Assembly: GCA_905206455.1 (NCBI GenBank)
Contig: CAJLHL010000093.1
Location: forward strand, 1 to 8,768
Reading direction: 5' to 3'
DNA: 8,768 bases
From: an uncultured Eubacteriales bacterium
GTDB taxonomy: Bacteria; Bacillota; Clostridia; Peptostreptococcales; Anaerovoracaceae
Position numbers and translations under genes: made by a program. The notes below the pieces were generated by a model that was not told the DNA's origin, did no database searches, and was given only the letters and a program-made list of their open reading frames with translations. This document shows positions 1 through 5,830 of this stretch, one piece after another (position 1 is the stretch's first letter; every line of letters starts with the position of its first letter).

Positions 1-231
1 ATAATGCGCTCCGAAAATCGTGGAATGTTCGAACATCCGAAGCGCCAGATCGGAACCGCTGTCTCTTTTGGTGCCCGGCCAGTTGGCGATTTCATTTGTC
101 TTGAGCAGTTTTCCGCCGGGCGCGCCGCTTTCGAGAAGGATGGTATTCAGTCCGGCTCTGGAAGCGTAAATCGCCGCTGTCATACCGGCCGGTCCGGCGC
201 CGATGATGATGAGTTCCGCATCTTTTTTCAT
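1..231 (-). CDS. trxB: Thioredoxin reductase-like FAD flavoprotein, N-terminal part (cut by window edge)
   Basis: The first 77 residues are present, read from an ATG at 231-229, and the frame runs off the window. An AGGAGG ribosome binding site (plus-strand 241-246) lies 9 bases upstream of the ATG and fixes the start. Residues 8-14 (IIGAGPAG) are the Rossmann GxGxxG motif that binds the ADP part of FAD. ESGAPGGKL near residues 34-42 followed by NEIANWPG is the flavin-binding stretch typical of the thioredoxin reductase family, and FGAHY at the end fits the next conserved segment. By family, the enzyme passes electrons to thioredoxin in the cytoplasm. The redox-active CxxC and the pyridine-nucleotide domain lie outside the window, so a related reductase cannot be excluded. 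The Lys in GGKL, where many NADPH enzymes have Gln, recalls clostridial TrxR-like proteins, some of which use other donors. That last point is inference. Confidence 0.82.
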   Translation of the reverse strand, partial: MKKDAELIIIGAGPAGMTAAIYASRAGLNTILLESGAPGGKLLKTNEIANWPGTKRDSGSDLALRMFEHSTIFGAHY

Positions 232-610
232 AGTGTTTTTCCTCCTGCTCTCTGTCCGACTGCGGCATCCGCCATCCGCCGGTCATTTTAGGAATCATAT
301 TTTCTGAGAAAATTCAGATTTCTGATATTTACATTTTGCTCGCTTTTTTCGTTTTTATGTATGGGAACGGCGTCGGTCTTTTATGCGTCGGCTTTTGTCT
401 CTTTTCCGGATATGTTACACTTGTCATAAAAGAAGAACATTTTCGGGAAGTTCAGACGGAGCGGGAAACCGTAAAAAATTATCTTTTCCGGCATTCCGAT
501 GCTGCGGCTGATCAGAAGCTTTCGATCGGGAGAACTTCCGGAGGAGGCGCGGCGCGTTTTGTACGCATCCGCACCTGAAGAAAGGCATTTTTACGGAGAG
601 AGGAAGAAAA
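232..610. other. Divergent intergenic region between trxB and the lipoprotein gene
   Basis: No convincing gene is present. The region should hold the promoters of both flanking genes. A TATGAT-like -10 for trxB can be read on the minus strand at 299-294, but it has no good -35. Two open frames cover parts of 336-708 on the plus strand; neither has a ribosome binding site or recognisable domain, and I do not call them. The frame starting at 499 reads into the lipoprotein gene out of phase. The stretch ends in the ribosome binding site at 595-603. Confidence 0.5.
595..603 (+). promoter_or_regulatory. Ribosome binding site that decides the lipoprotein start
   Basis: GGAGAGAGG is the only purine-rich Shine-Dalgarno match near the lipoprotein start. 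It ends 7 bases before the ATA at 611, an ideal spacing. It lies 25 bases before the GTG at 629, which is too far for normal initiation. This site is the main argument for an ATA start. Confidence 0.6.
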
Positions 611-1201
611 ATAAAAAAAATTTTATTAGTGCTGCTGTTAGCATTGATTTTTACTGGCTGCGCTTCGATACCGGCGGAGGGCGAGAACGGCGCGGAGGGA
701 CGTTTTGAGAGCGGTTCCTCAGAGGGAAGGGAGTACGGTTCTTCCTCGGCGGGAATTCCCGGGGACTATCCTGGAACTTATACCGTACCGGAAGGATGGG
801 TTAAATCGAAGGAACATTCCAGTGCGGCGAAATTTTTTTATGTGAAAGCAGGGCAGGAAAAGGATGCTCAGCCGGATAATATTTCGGTAAATGCAGGAAA
901 AAATAAATACAGCGTTCAGAATCACGAGGCTTTTCGCGATGCGATTCTGCGTCAGCTGTCCATGCAGACAGAAGGAGAGAATGCGGAGCTGAAGGGAGAA
1001 GGCACCTATACGGACCAGGGCTATCTCGTGTATATTTTTACGGTCAGAGACGCCGGTTCTGAAATGTTCACAAAGCAGTACTACATTTTGGACGATTACA
1101 GATACTGTCTCATTCATCTTACGAATTTCAGCGGAGAAGATGAGGCGGAAAGAGCCGCCGCAGCGATGATGAATAGTTTTGTATGGCGTGAGGATGTTTA
1201 A
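611..1201 (+). CDS. Small secreted lipoprotein of unknown function (probable ATA start)
   Basis: Starting from ATA 611 the N-terminus reads MKKILLVLLLALIFTGC: two lysines, a hydrophobic core, and a lipobox (FTGC) with the lipidated Cys at residue 17. The conventional start, GTG at 629, would give MLLLALIFTGC with no positive n-region and no ribosome binding site at the right distance. The mature protein begins with a low-complexity Gly/Ser/Glu linker (about residues 18-50). A compact domain of about 140 residues follows, opening with YTVPEGWVKSKE. That opening, with a mixed alpha/beta pattern and a closing Ala-rich helix plus SFVW, recalls small lipoproteins with a PsbP/DcrB-like fold; this is a resemblance only. 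The protein is probably anchored on the outer face of the membrane. It stands alone, with a terminator about 110 bases downstream. Length is 196 residues from ATA or 190 from GTG. Function is unknown. Confidence 0.7.
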   Translation: MKKILLVLLLALIFTGCASIPAEGENGAEGRFESGSSEGREYGSSSAGIPGDYPGTYTVPEGWVKSKEHSSAAKFFYVKAGQEKDAQPDNISVNAGKNKYSVQNHEAFRDAILRQLSMQTEGENAELKGEGTYTDQGYLVYIFTVRDAGSEMFTKQYYILDDYRYCLIHLTNFSGEDEAERAAAAMMNSFVWREDV

Positions 1202-1299
1202 AGTTTGAATTCGATCCGGATTCTATCGCACAAAAATGGTAAAAAACGAGTCAGTTAAACAGGAAAAGCGTGTCCGATGTTCGGGGCTGGCTTTTTGTG

Positions 1300-1339
1300 A
1301 TAAAGAAAACCCCGCGTTTGACGCGGGGAAGATTTTTTT
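1300..1339. terminator. Bidirectional intrinsic terminator between the lipoprotein gene and azlD
   Basis: CCCCGCG (1310-1316) and CGCGGGG (1322-1328) form a perfect 7-bp GC-rich stem with a TTTGA loop. On the plus strand it is followed by a run of seven T (1333-1339); on the minus strand by TTTTCTTT. It can therefore end both convergent transcripts. It abuts the azlD stop codon. Confidence 0.88.
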
Positions 1340-1664
1340 AAAAGACAAACTGCACCAGCAGCATGTAGAGAATCGTGCCTCCTGCGATGGAAAGCAGCAT
1401 CTGGCGTTTCCAAACGTGAAGCGCCACTACAGCGGCGATGCCGATGGCCTCCGGGATACCGTGACTGCCGGAAAAAATCGTCACATCTTTGAGACTGTAG
1501 ACGATCAGCAGAGCGAATACGGCTGCGGGGAGAACTTGTCCGAGATACTGAATATATTTTGGGGTGGGTTTTCCCGGAGGAAATGCCGCAAAGGGCAGAA
1601 ACCGCGTGATCATTGTTCCCAGAACCACCATGGCTACGGTGATAATCTGCTGTGTCAGAGTCAT
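1338..1664 (-). CDS. azlD: AzlD-type small subunit of a branched-chain amino acid exporter
   Basis: This is a 108-residue, very hydrophobic protein with about four membrane segments (roughly residues 5-22, 40-58, 70-85 and 88-106). RFLPFAAFP near residues 21-29 and the pattern LPAAVFALLIVYSL near residue 45 are typical of the AzlD family (TMT..R..PF, followed by P.A..A.L). AzlD is the small partner of AzlC. The two together export branched-chain amino acids and analogues such as azaleucine in Bacillus subtilis. The ATG overlaps the azlC stop codon by 4 bases (ATGA on the minus strand), indicating translational coupling. The gene ends at the bidirectional terminator, so it is the last gene of its transcript. 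Substrate choice in this organism cannot be read from sequence. Confidence 0.92.
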   Translation of the reverse strand: MTLTQQIITVAMVVLGTMITRFLPFAAFPPGKPTPKYIQYLGQVLPAAVFALLIVYSLKDVTIFSGSHGIPEAIGIAAVVALHVWKRQMLLSIAGGTILYMLLVQFVF

Positions 1665-2377
1665 GACAGTTCACCTTCTTTCTTATCCAGCGTACCGCGC
1701 ATCAGCGTCAGAACACCCAGAATCGCGATCATGGAAGGAATGATAAAATCTTCCGAGCCGAAAACCATCAGACACAGGACGGAGAGAACGATTCCGACGA
1801 CAGCGCTGGTGTGGTTTTTCTCTTTCAGCCATTGCTCCATAAAAATGACGACGAACATCGCTACCATGACAAATACCAGCCCGTCCGTGTTGAATTTAAT
1901 CAGGGAACCGAAGATCCCTCCGAGAGTCGAACCTGAAACCCAGTACAGCTGATTCAGCAGAGTGACGAAAAACATAAACCAGCCCTGGTCCACGTCCTTT
2001 GGAATGTCCGCAGTGTAATTGATGGAAAAGGATTCGTCGCACATGCCGTAGATCAGGTAGATTTTTTTCCAGCCGGTGCCTTTGAACCGGTCGAGCATAG
2101 AGATTCCGTAAAAGAGATGACGGGCGTTGATCATCAGCGTCATCGTCAGCGCCTGAATGGGATTGAACGCGCCCAGAAGCATATTGACCGTCACGAATTC
2201 GATGGAGCCGGCGAAGATGGTGATGCTCATCAGCATGGGATACCAGAAACTGAAGCCAGATGCGTTCATGTAGATGCCGTAAGTGAGTCCGAGAAACCAG
2301 AATCCGGTAAAGATGGGAATCGTATAGGGGAAAGCAGTGGTAAAGGCCTTCCATTTTACGCCTTTTTCTTTTGTCAT
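1661..2377 (-). CDS. azlC: AzlC-type branched-chain amino acid exporter, large subunit
   Basis: The protein is 238 residues with multiple membrane segments. Family motifs are visible: FAGSIEFV (55-62), an early transmembrane segment with the conserved Ser; NARHLFYG (84-91), the AzlC signature; and CDESFS (113-118). It pumps branched-chain amino acids out together with AzlD, which follows with a 4-base overlap. The start at ATG 2377 (MTKEKGVKWK) is preferred over the in-frame ATG at 2497. The extra 40 residues have no family counterpart, and their codons cross two inverted repeats that look regulatory. The ribosome binding site is mediocre (AGAAAGG about 13 bases upstream). A regulator gene is not adjacent; control may act through the dyads at 2429-2489. 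Confidence 0.93.
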   Translation of the reverse strand: MTKEKGVKWKAFTTAFPYTIPIFTGFWFLGLTYGIYMNASGFSFWYPMLMSITIFAGSIEFVTVNMLLGAFNPIQALTMTLMINARHLFYGISMLDRFKGTGWKKIYLIYGMCDESFSINYTADIPKDVDQGWFMFFVTLLNQLYWVSGSTLGGIFGSLIKFNTDGLVFVMVAMFVVIFMEQWLKEKNHTSAVVGIVLSVLCLMVFGSEDFIIPSMIAILGVLTLMRGTLDKKEGELS

Positions 2378-2428
2378 GGGTACTTGTGCCTTTCTGTTGT
2401 ATTTCTGTATCGATGGTATCTGCAATTT

Positions 2429-2451
2429 TTGTACAATAATGATTGTAACAA
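2429..2451. promoter_or_regulatory. Imperfect dyad upstream of azlC, possible operator
   Basis: TTGTACAAT and ATTGTAACAA are inverted copies that differ by one inserted base, separated by AATG. The site lies about 50-75 bases before the azlC start, where a repressor or Lrp-like regulator could act. The -35/-10 boxes for azlC are not clear, so the role is inferred from symmetry and position only. Confidence 0.4.
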
Positions 2452-2454
2452 CAG

Positions 2455-2489
2455 AATCCCTGTAATTCAATGGAAGAATTACAGGGATT
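2455..2489. repeat. Perfect 13-bp inverted repeat upstream of azlC (hairpin or operator)
   Basis: AATCCCTGTAATT (2455-2467) and AATTACAGGGATT (2477-2489) are exact reverse complements around a 9-base loop. In RNA this makes a strong hairpin. It has no T-run on either side, so it is not a textbook terminator, but it could end or process the sigI-rsgI transcript or serve as a protein-binding site in front of azlC. Confidence 0.65.
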
Positions 2490-2525
2490 GTATTCATTTG
2501 CTCTCTGAGACTGTCTGAAATTCAG

Positions 2526-2574
2526 GGACTCCGAAAATCAAAAGAGCGCGGAAAGGCTGCTCGCGCAGGAGTCC
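2526..2574 (-). other. Stem-loop downstream of rsgI
   Basis: GGACTCC (2526-2532) pairs with GGAGTCC (2568-2574), and inside it GCGCG (2546-2550) pairs with CGCGC (2562-2566). The element starts about 35 bases after the rsgI stop. No T-run follows, so termination is uncertain. A small palindrome (CTGAA-A-TTCAG, 2515-2525) sits next to it. Confidence 0.4.
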
Positions 2575-2607
2575 GTTCGTTTTTTGATGATGCTGCGAAG
2601 AAAATTT

Positions 2608-3285
2608 TCACCGGTCATCCGCGTCGTCTTCCTCTGTATCGTCGTCCTGATCCTCCTCATCTTCTTTATCGTCTGCATCATCGTCGTCGTCATCGTCGTC
2701 TTTCTCGTCATCGTATCGGATGATTTCAACGGTAAGAGAAGAGTTTTCCGCTGTATAGAGGTTCATGTCTGCGGTCAGTTCGGATTTATATTTTTCGAAG
2801 AATTTGTCATCCGGCGCGTCGATTTCGAGAACGACCGTGTCCCGGCCGGAGAGATAGTGCATTTCATAGGCTCTGTCGATAAGATCTTCGATCACTTCTG
2901 TTTTTTTTCTTCCCCAGTACCGGTAATCTTCGATCAGGTCTTCGCCGTCGTCGTTGAGATCGTCCAGGTCGATCACCCGGCCGCTTTTGTTAACCTCGAT
3001 TTCCACCTGCGGATTTACGGAAAAATAAATAGAGGCGTAAGAGTCGGTGAAACTGTCATACCAGAACAGCGCGGCGAAGAGAAGGATGAGGAGTGTAAGA
3101 ACCGCTGCGAATCCTGTGATCAGCCGTTTCTTTTTCTTTTGGTTATCTCCGCTGTCGATCATCAGAACCGGATTTTCTACGATCTGTCCCACCTCATAGC
3201 GGAGATTTGCAGCGGTTACAAAGCGGCCGTCTTCATCCAGAAGAACCGCGTAACTGCGTTTTACTTCCATTACAATATATTTCAT
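2608..3285 (-). CDS. rsgI: RsgI-like membrane anti-sigma-I factor with a polyacidic C-terminal tail
   Basis: This 225-residue protein has the RsgI layout. Residues 1-45 form the small cytoplasmic RsgI N-terminal domain that binds sigma-I (MKYIVMEVKRSYAVLLDEDG, ending VGQIV). KKKKR precedes one membrane segment (about 55-76). An outer domain (about 83-190) follows, with YFSVNPQVEIEVN and GRVIDLDDLNDDG, matching the conserved juxtamembrane domain of RsgI proteins. Asn91-Pro92 is the position of the Asn-Pro bond at which characterised RsgI proteins cleave themselves. Clostridial RsgI proteins often continue into carbohydrate-binding or other sensor modules. Here residues 192-225 are instead 27 Asp/Glu out of 34. 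The start overlaps the sigI stop by one base (TGATG), with an AAGGAGG site inside sigI, so the two are made together. By family, it holds sigma-I at the membrane until an outside signal triggers proteolysis. The signal is unknown. Confidence 0.88.
   Translation of the reverse strand: MKYIVMEVKRSYAVLLDEDGRFVTAANLRYEVGQIVENPVLMIDSGDNQKKKKRLITGFAAVLTLLILLFAALFWYDSFTDSYASIYFSVNPQVEIEVNKSGRVIDLDDLNDDGEDLIEDYRYWGRKKTEVIEDLIDRAYEMHYLSGRDTVVLEIDAPDDKFFEKYKSELTADMNLYTAENSSLTVEIIRYDDEKDDDDDDDDADDKEDEEDQDDDTEEDDADDR
2677..2700 (-). repeat. GAY triplet tract coding eight consecutive Asp
   Basis: Eight consecutive GAC/GAT codons encode residues 196-203 of RsgI. They are the core of a longer Asp/Glu-coding stretch (2611-2712). 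Near-identical triplets of this kind can gain or lose units by slippage without breaking the frame. Confidence 0.75.
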
Positions 3286-4007
3286 CAGGCGGCACCTCCT
3301 TTCAGTACCTGGACTAAGTGACCGCGGATGATGTCATATCCGTTGGTCCAAATCAGCAGCAGAGCCGCCAGATACTTCCGATGGCGTTCCAGTGTCTTTC
3401 TGGATACGCCGCTTCCCTGGGCGATACGGGTCAGAGGCAGGCGTTTGGTCCGCAGAAATTCGTCGAAGATCTCAGGGTGATCCAGAGCGAATCGAAGCGC
3501 ATTTTGGCAGGCGGTCAGAGTTCGCTGCTGCCGGGGCAGGTTCTCCGCTATATCGGACAGCGTGACTCCGAAATCCTCCATCTGATGAGTGAGCTCCTGA
3601 ATCTCCGCTTGTGTCGCTTCTCTCAGGACGAGATCACCGGTATAATCTGTGCGGTCCGGGAGTGTCTCTGCCGTGGAGTGGGAGTCCTCTTCCGCCGGAG
3701 CGTCCAGAGAGACGTGGCCGAGATGGCGCTGTTCCGTGCGCCGGTAATCGATGAGTCTGCTTTTGATCAGAAGCGATGCGTACTTAAAAAAGGAGCCCCG
3801 GGTTCGCCGGTATCCTTTGACCGCTTCGTGAAACGCGATCATGGCGATGCTGAGTTCATCATCGTGTCCGTCGACGGGAGGCCGGTTGAGAAACCGGGCT
3901 GTTTCCGTACGGATAAAAGGCATATATGCGCTGATCAGCCGGTCGGCCGCCTGCAGATCTTTTTTTGCTTCGTACACTTCACGGACGATTTGATGTTCCG
4001 AATTCAT
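3285..4007 (-). CDS. sigI: RNA polymerase sigma-I factor
   Basis: The protein is 240 residues, the usual size for SigI. Residues 21-90 form sigma region 2, with DELSIAMIAFHEAVKGY and GSFFKYASLLIKSRLIDYRR, the best-conserved SigI signature. The C-terminal third (about 187-225) holds the SigI-specific helix-turn-helix: LPLTRIAQGSGVSRKTLERHRKYLAALLLI. SigI directs RNA polymerase to a small regulon. In B. subtilis it is linked to heat and cell-wall stress, and in Clostridium thermocellum several copies control cellulosome genes. An AAAGGAGG site 9 bases upstream fixes the ATG at 4007. rsgI follows with a one-base overlap. A sigma-A-like TATACT lies on the minus strand at 4093-4088 but lacks a good -35. 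I could not convincingly find the CCCC...CGAA elements of a self-regulated SigI promoter. Confidence 0.93.
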   Translation of the reverse strand: MNSEHQIVREVYEAKKDLQAADRLISAYMPFIRTETARFLNRPPVDGHDDELSIAMIAFHEAVKGYRRTRGSFFKYASLLIKSRLIDYRRTEQRHLGHVSLDAPAEEDSHSTAETLPDRTDYTGDLVLREATQAEIQELTHQMEDFGVTLSDIAENLPRQQRTLTACQNALRFALDHPEIFDEFLRTKRLPLTRIAQGSGVSRKTLERHRKYLAALLLIWTNGYDIIRGHLVQVLKGGAA

Positions 4008-4241
4008 ACAAAAAATCCTCCTTTTTCATCAGAGCAACGTTCTCGGTCTGAAAATACGAGAACTGTAATCATTTTACTCATATCTATAGTATACGAAGAA
4101 ACGTCCGCGGAACAGGGGAATTTGCAGTTAATTTTTTCAGCGGATATTTCAGAGCGAAATGATTATCAGTTAATAGCTATTTTTGGCGATCCGCCGAGCG
4201 AAGAGGGAGCGGAAGCATAGAAAGACGAGTGATGCCCTATT

Positions 4242-4263
4242 TCTGTTTACGGATATAAACAGA
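4242..4263. repeat. Stem-loop 1 of the 4242-4352 cluster
   Basis: TCTGTTTA (4242-4249) and TAAACAGA (4256-4263) form a perfect 8-bp stem with a CGGATA loop. No T-run follows on either strand. Confidence 0.55.
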
Positions 4264-4279
4264 GGAAGGTCTAACTGAA

Positions 4280-4309
4280 GAATTGTATCCGGCTGGTACC
4301 GGACAATTC
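4280..4309. repeat. Stem-loop 2 of the 4242-4352 cluster
   Basis: GAATTGT (4280-4286) pairs with ACAATTC (4303-4309), and CCGG (4289-4292) with CCGG (4299-4302). The stem is 11 bp with a 2-base bulge (AT) and a CTGGTA loop. Confidence 0.6.
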
Positions 4310-4316
4310 CTGTATG

Positions 4317-4352
4317 AGTTTTGCGCGCCGTATCAAAGATACGGGCAAAACT
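4317..4352. repeat. Stem-loop 3 of the 4242-4352 cluster, the strongest
   Basis: AGTTTTGC (4317-4324) pairs with GCAAAACT (4345-4352), and CCGTATC (4328-4334) pairs with GATACGG (4338-4344) around an AAA loop. This makes 15 bp interrupted only by a GCG bulge (4325-4327). The exact pairing argues for selection on RNA structure rather than chance. Confidence 0.65.
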
Positions 4353-4465
4353 TCAATGCAAATATTCCCAAAATCTGTGAATTTGAGGAACATACTGCGA
4401 CCTATCCCTCGGCGACAGGCGAGTCTCGCAGGTATAAAAAGACGAAGACTGAGCCGTAGTCGATA

Positions 4466-4474
4466 TGGTACAAT
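4466..4474 (+). promoter_or_regulatory. Extended -10 promoter for the cupin gene
   Basis: TGGTACAAT is an extended -10 (TGn plus TACAAT, 5 of 6 to consensus). No good -35 is visible, as is common for extended -10 promoters. Transcription would begin near 4481, giving a leader of about 90 bases. That leader contains a CGCGG/CCGCG hairpin (4507-4523). Confidence 0.5.
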
Positions 4475-4570
4475 ATTAATCATCACCATCTGTCCTGCGG
4501 AGGGAGCGCGGCGGCAGACCGCGGTTTGATGCACGTGAGCGCAGTCAATAAGGAAAATGAGAGGAAAAAT

Positions 4571-4906
4571 ATGAGCAATATCAGAATTAAAATGAGAGAG
4601 AGCAGTACGGGAAACGGGGCTAAAATCACGGTAGAGGAGCTTTTGGATGAGATTCAGATGAATGGAAAATGCAGCCTCTTCGCCAAAGTGACGATGGAGC
4701 CGGAGGCCGTTTTGGGTTATCACGAACACCACGGTGAGACGGAAACCTACTATATTCTGTCCGGACAGGGCGAATACGATGATAACGGAAGGAAAGTGCC
4801 TGCGGCAAAAGGAGACGTTTTTTTCTGTAACGACGGATGCGGCCACGATATACGCTGTATCGGCGAAGAGCCTCTTTCTTTTATGGCTCTGATTATCAAC
4901 GGCTGA
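4571..4906 (+). CDS. Small single-domain cupin protein
   Basis: This 111-residue protein is a one-domain cupin. The first cupin motif is HEHHGETETYYILSGQGEY (about residues 52-70). It supplies His, His and Glu as likely metal ligands, and the second motif is KGDVFFCNDGCGHDI, with the final His. The small size and lack of other domains are typical of stand-alone cupins, which bind a metal and act as small-molecule enzymes or binding proteins. The substrate cannot be told. The start at ATG 4571 is preferred because GAGAGG lies 6 bases before it. Upstream in-frame starts (TTG 4526, ATG 4529) have no ribosome binding site and would add about 15 poorly conserved-looking residues. A 274-base gap separates it from the nitroreductase gene, so the two may or may not share a transcript. 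Confidence 0.85.
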   Translation: MSNIRIKMRESSTGNGAKITVEELLDEIQMNGKCSLFAKVTMEPEAVLGYHEHHGETETYYILSGQGEYDDNGRKVPAAKGDVFFCNDGCGHDIRCIGEEPLSFMALIING

Positions 4907-4930
4907 GGGAGCCGGCGCCTCCGTCAGAGT

Positions 4931-4955
4931 TTCCCGGGCGGCATAAAGCCGGGAA
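4931..4955 (+). other. Stem-loop after the cupin gene
   Basis: TTCCCGG (4931-4937) and CCGGGAA (4949-4955) form a perfect 7-bp stem shortly after the cupin stop. It has no T-run, so it may protect the mRNA 3' end or be a weak terminator. Little else is seen in 4956-5161, apart from an AT-rich patch near 5043-5070 that could hold a promoter and a CGGCA/TGCCG hairpin (5146-5158) just ahead of the next ribosome binding site. Confidence 0.4.
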
Positions 4956-5180
4956 GACGGCGGTCAGACGTTTCTGTACTGCCGGAGAACGGAAAAATAC
5001 CGGGAGCAGAGATTATAGCGTAGCGGAGGATCATCTTATCTCATGGAATATTATAAAATAAAAGGATTATAGAGTCAGAAAAAATCAGCGATAGCAGTCA
5101 GAGAAACTGCAGCTGCCGGTGTCGGAATCGGCATAGAATTGAAATCGGCAGAATGCCGAGGAAAGGAGAAATACAAATCA

Positions 5181-5705
5181 ATGGAATTGCTGGAGATCAT
5201 GCGAAAGAGACGCAGCGTGCGAAAATATACAGGTGAGATGATTCCGGAGAAGGATCTGGAAAAGGTGCTTCAGGCCGGTCTTTTGTCGCCTTCCGGCAGA
5301 AGTCTGCGTCCCTGGGAGTTTATTCTGGTGCGGGATAAAGAGACACTGCGGGCTATGTCCGAATGCAGAGCGGGCGCGGCCAAAATGCTGGAAGGAGCCG
5401 ACGCTGCCATCGTCGTTATCGCGGACGCGGAAAAACAGGATGTGTGGACGGAAGACTGCTCTATCGCCATGTCTTATATGCATCTGACGGCCAGCGCGCT
5501 GGGACTGGGCAGCTGCTGGATTCAGGGCAGGCTGCGGGAAGCGGCGGACGGAAAGAGCACGGAACAGTATCTGAGAGATCTTTTGGGATTTCCGGCGCAT
5601 TGCCGTCTGGAGGCCATTCTCTCTCTGGGAGTGCCTCAGGAGCAGAAAGAGGCGTATTCTATTGACAGCCTTCTTACGGAAAAGATACATCGCGAAAAAT
5701 ATTAA
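5181..5705 (+). CDS. Nitroreductase-family FMN flavoprotein
   Basis: The protein is 174 residues, in the short-nitroreductase range. RKRRSVRKYTGEMIP (8-22) is the N-terminal FMN phosphate-binding signature (R-R-S-x-R-x-Y). SPSGRSLRPWEFILV (36-50) is the second FMN-binding segment, where many homologues read SP(S/T)xxNxQPW. SYMHLTASALGLGSCWIQG (98-116) is the conserved helix and turn near the C-terminus. The family uses NAD(P)H to reduce nitro compounds, quinones or other electrophiles in the cytoplasm, usually as a dimer; the physiological substrate is unknown. ATG 5181 has AAAGGAG upstream at 5162-5168 and places the RRS motif at the normal distance. The in-frame ATG at 5139 would add 14 charged residues with no support. 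The alkD-like gene starts 125 bases downstream. Confidence 0.9.
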   Translation: MELLEIMRKRRSVRKYTGEMIPEKDLEKVLQAGLLSPSGRSLRPWEFILVRDKETLRAMSECRAGAAKMLEGADAAIVVIADAEKQDVWTEDCSIAMSYMHLTASALGLGSCWIQGRLREAADGKSTEQYLRDLLGFPAHCRLEAILSLGVPQEQKEAYSIDSLLTEKIHREKY

Positions 5706-5830
5706 ATTGAGAGAAATGATACGCCGCACTGCCGCTGAAATTCATGGTTCTGAAAGCAGCTGTGTGCGGACAGGGCTGCGCTGTACTGCGGGCAGGCAGA
5801 GCGGCCCTGAGGGAAGAAAGAGAGGAGACG

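Larger units (their letters stand above)
4008..4570. other. Long structured intergenic region between sigI and the cupin gene
   Basis: About 560 bases without a convincing gene, between divergent genes. On the sigI side it holds that gene's ribosome binding site (4016-4025) and presumably its promoter. The middle (4242-4352) carries three consecutive stem-loops, listed separately. The cupin side carries an extended -10 promoter (4466-4474) and a 90-base leader. A 71-codon open frame (4314-4529) crosses the hairpins, has no ribosome binding site, and looks spurious. Confidence 0.55.

Noticed and set aside
336..578. 80-codon frame upstream of the lipoprotein gene
   Set aside because: No ribosome binding site or recognisable sequence, and it ends in a Gly/Arg-rich shadow-like stretch.
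499..708. 69-codon frame before and into the lipoprotein gene
   Set aside because: There is no ribosome binding site or domain, and it overlaps the signal peptide and lipobox in another frame. The only doubt is that its first 40 codons look moderately protein-like.
1236..1952. 238-codon open frame on the plus strand
   Set aside because: It is antisense to azlD and azlC and starts across the bidirectional terminator; the translation is low-complexity and unrecognisable.
2377..2497. Upstream 40-residue extension of AzlC
   Set aside because: It is read through two inverted repeats and has no family counterpart; ATG 2377 matches the AzlC start.
3318..4220. 300-codon open frame on the plus strand
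   Set aside because: It lies almost wholly antisense to the clearly identified sigI gene, has no ribosome binding site and shows no family motif.
4314..4529. 71-codon frame in the sigI-cupin gap
   Set aside because: It spans a perfect hairpin, is Arg-rich without a domain, and has no ribosome binding site.
4008..4570. Known riboswitch upstream of the cupin gene
   Set aside because: I compared it by eye with the conserved cores of SAM, TPP, cobalamin, lysine and c-di-GMP riboswitches and saw no match.
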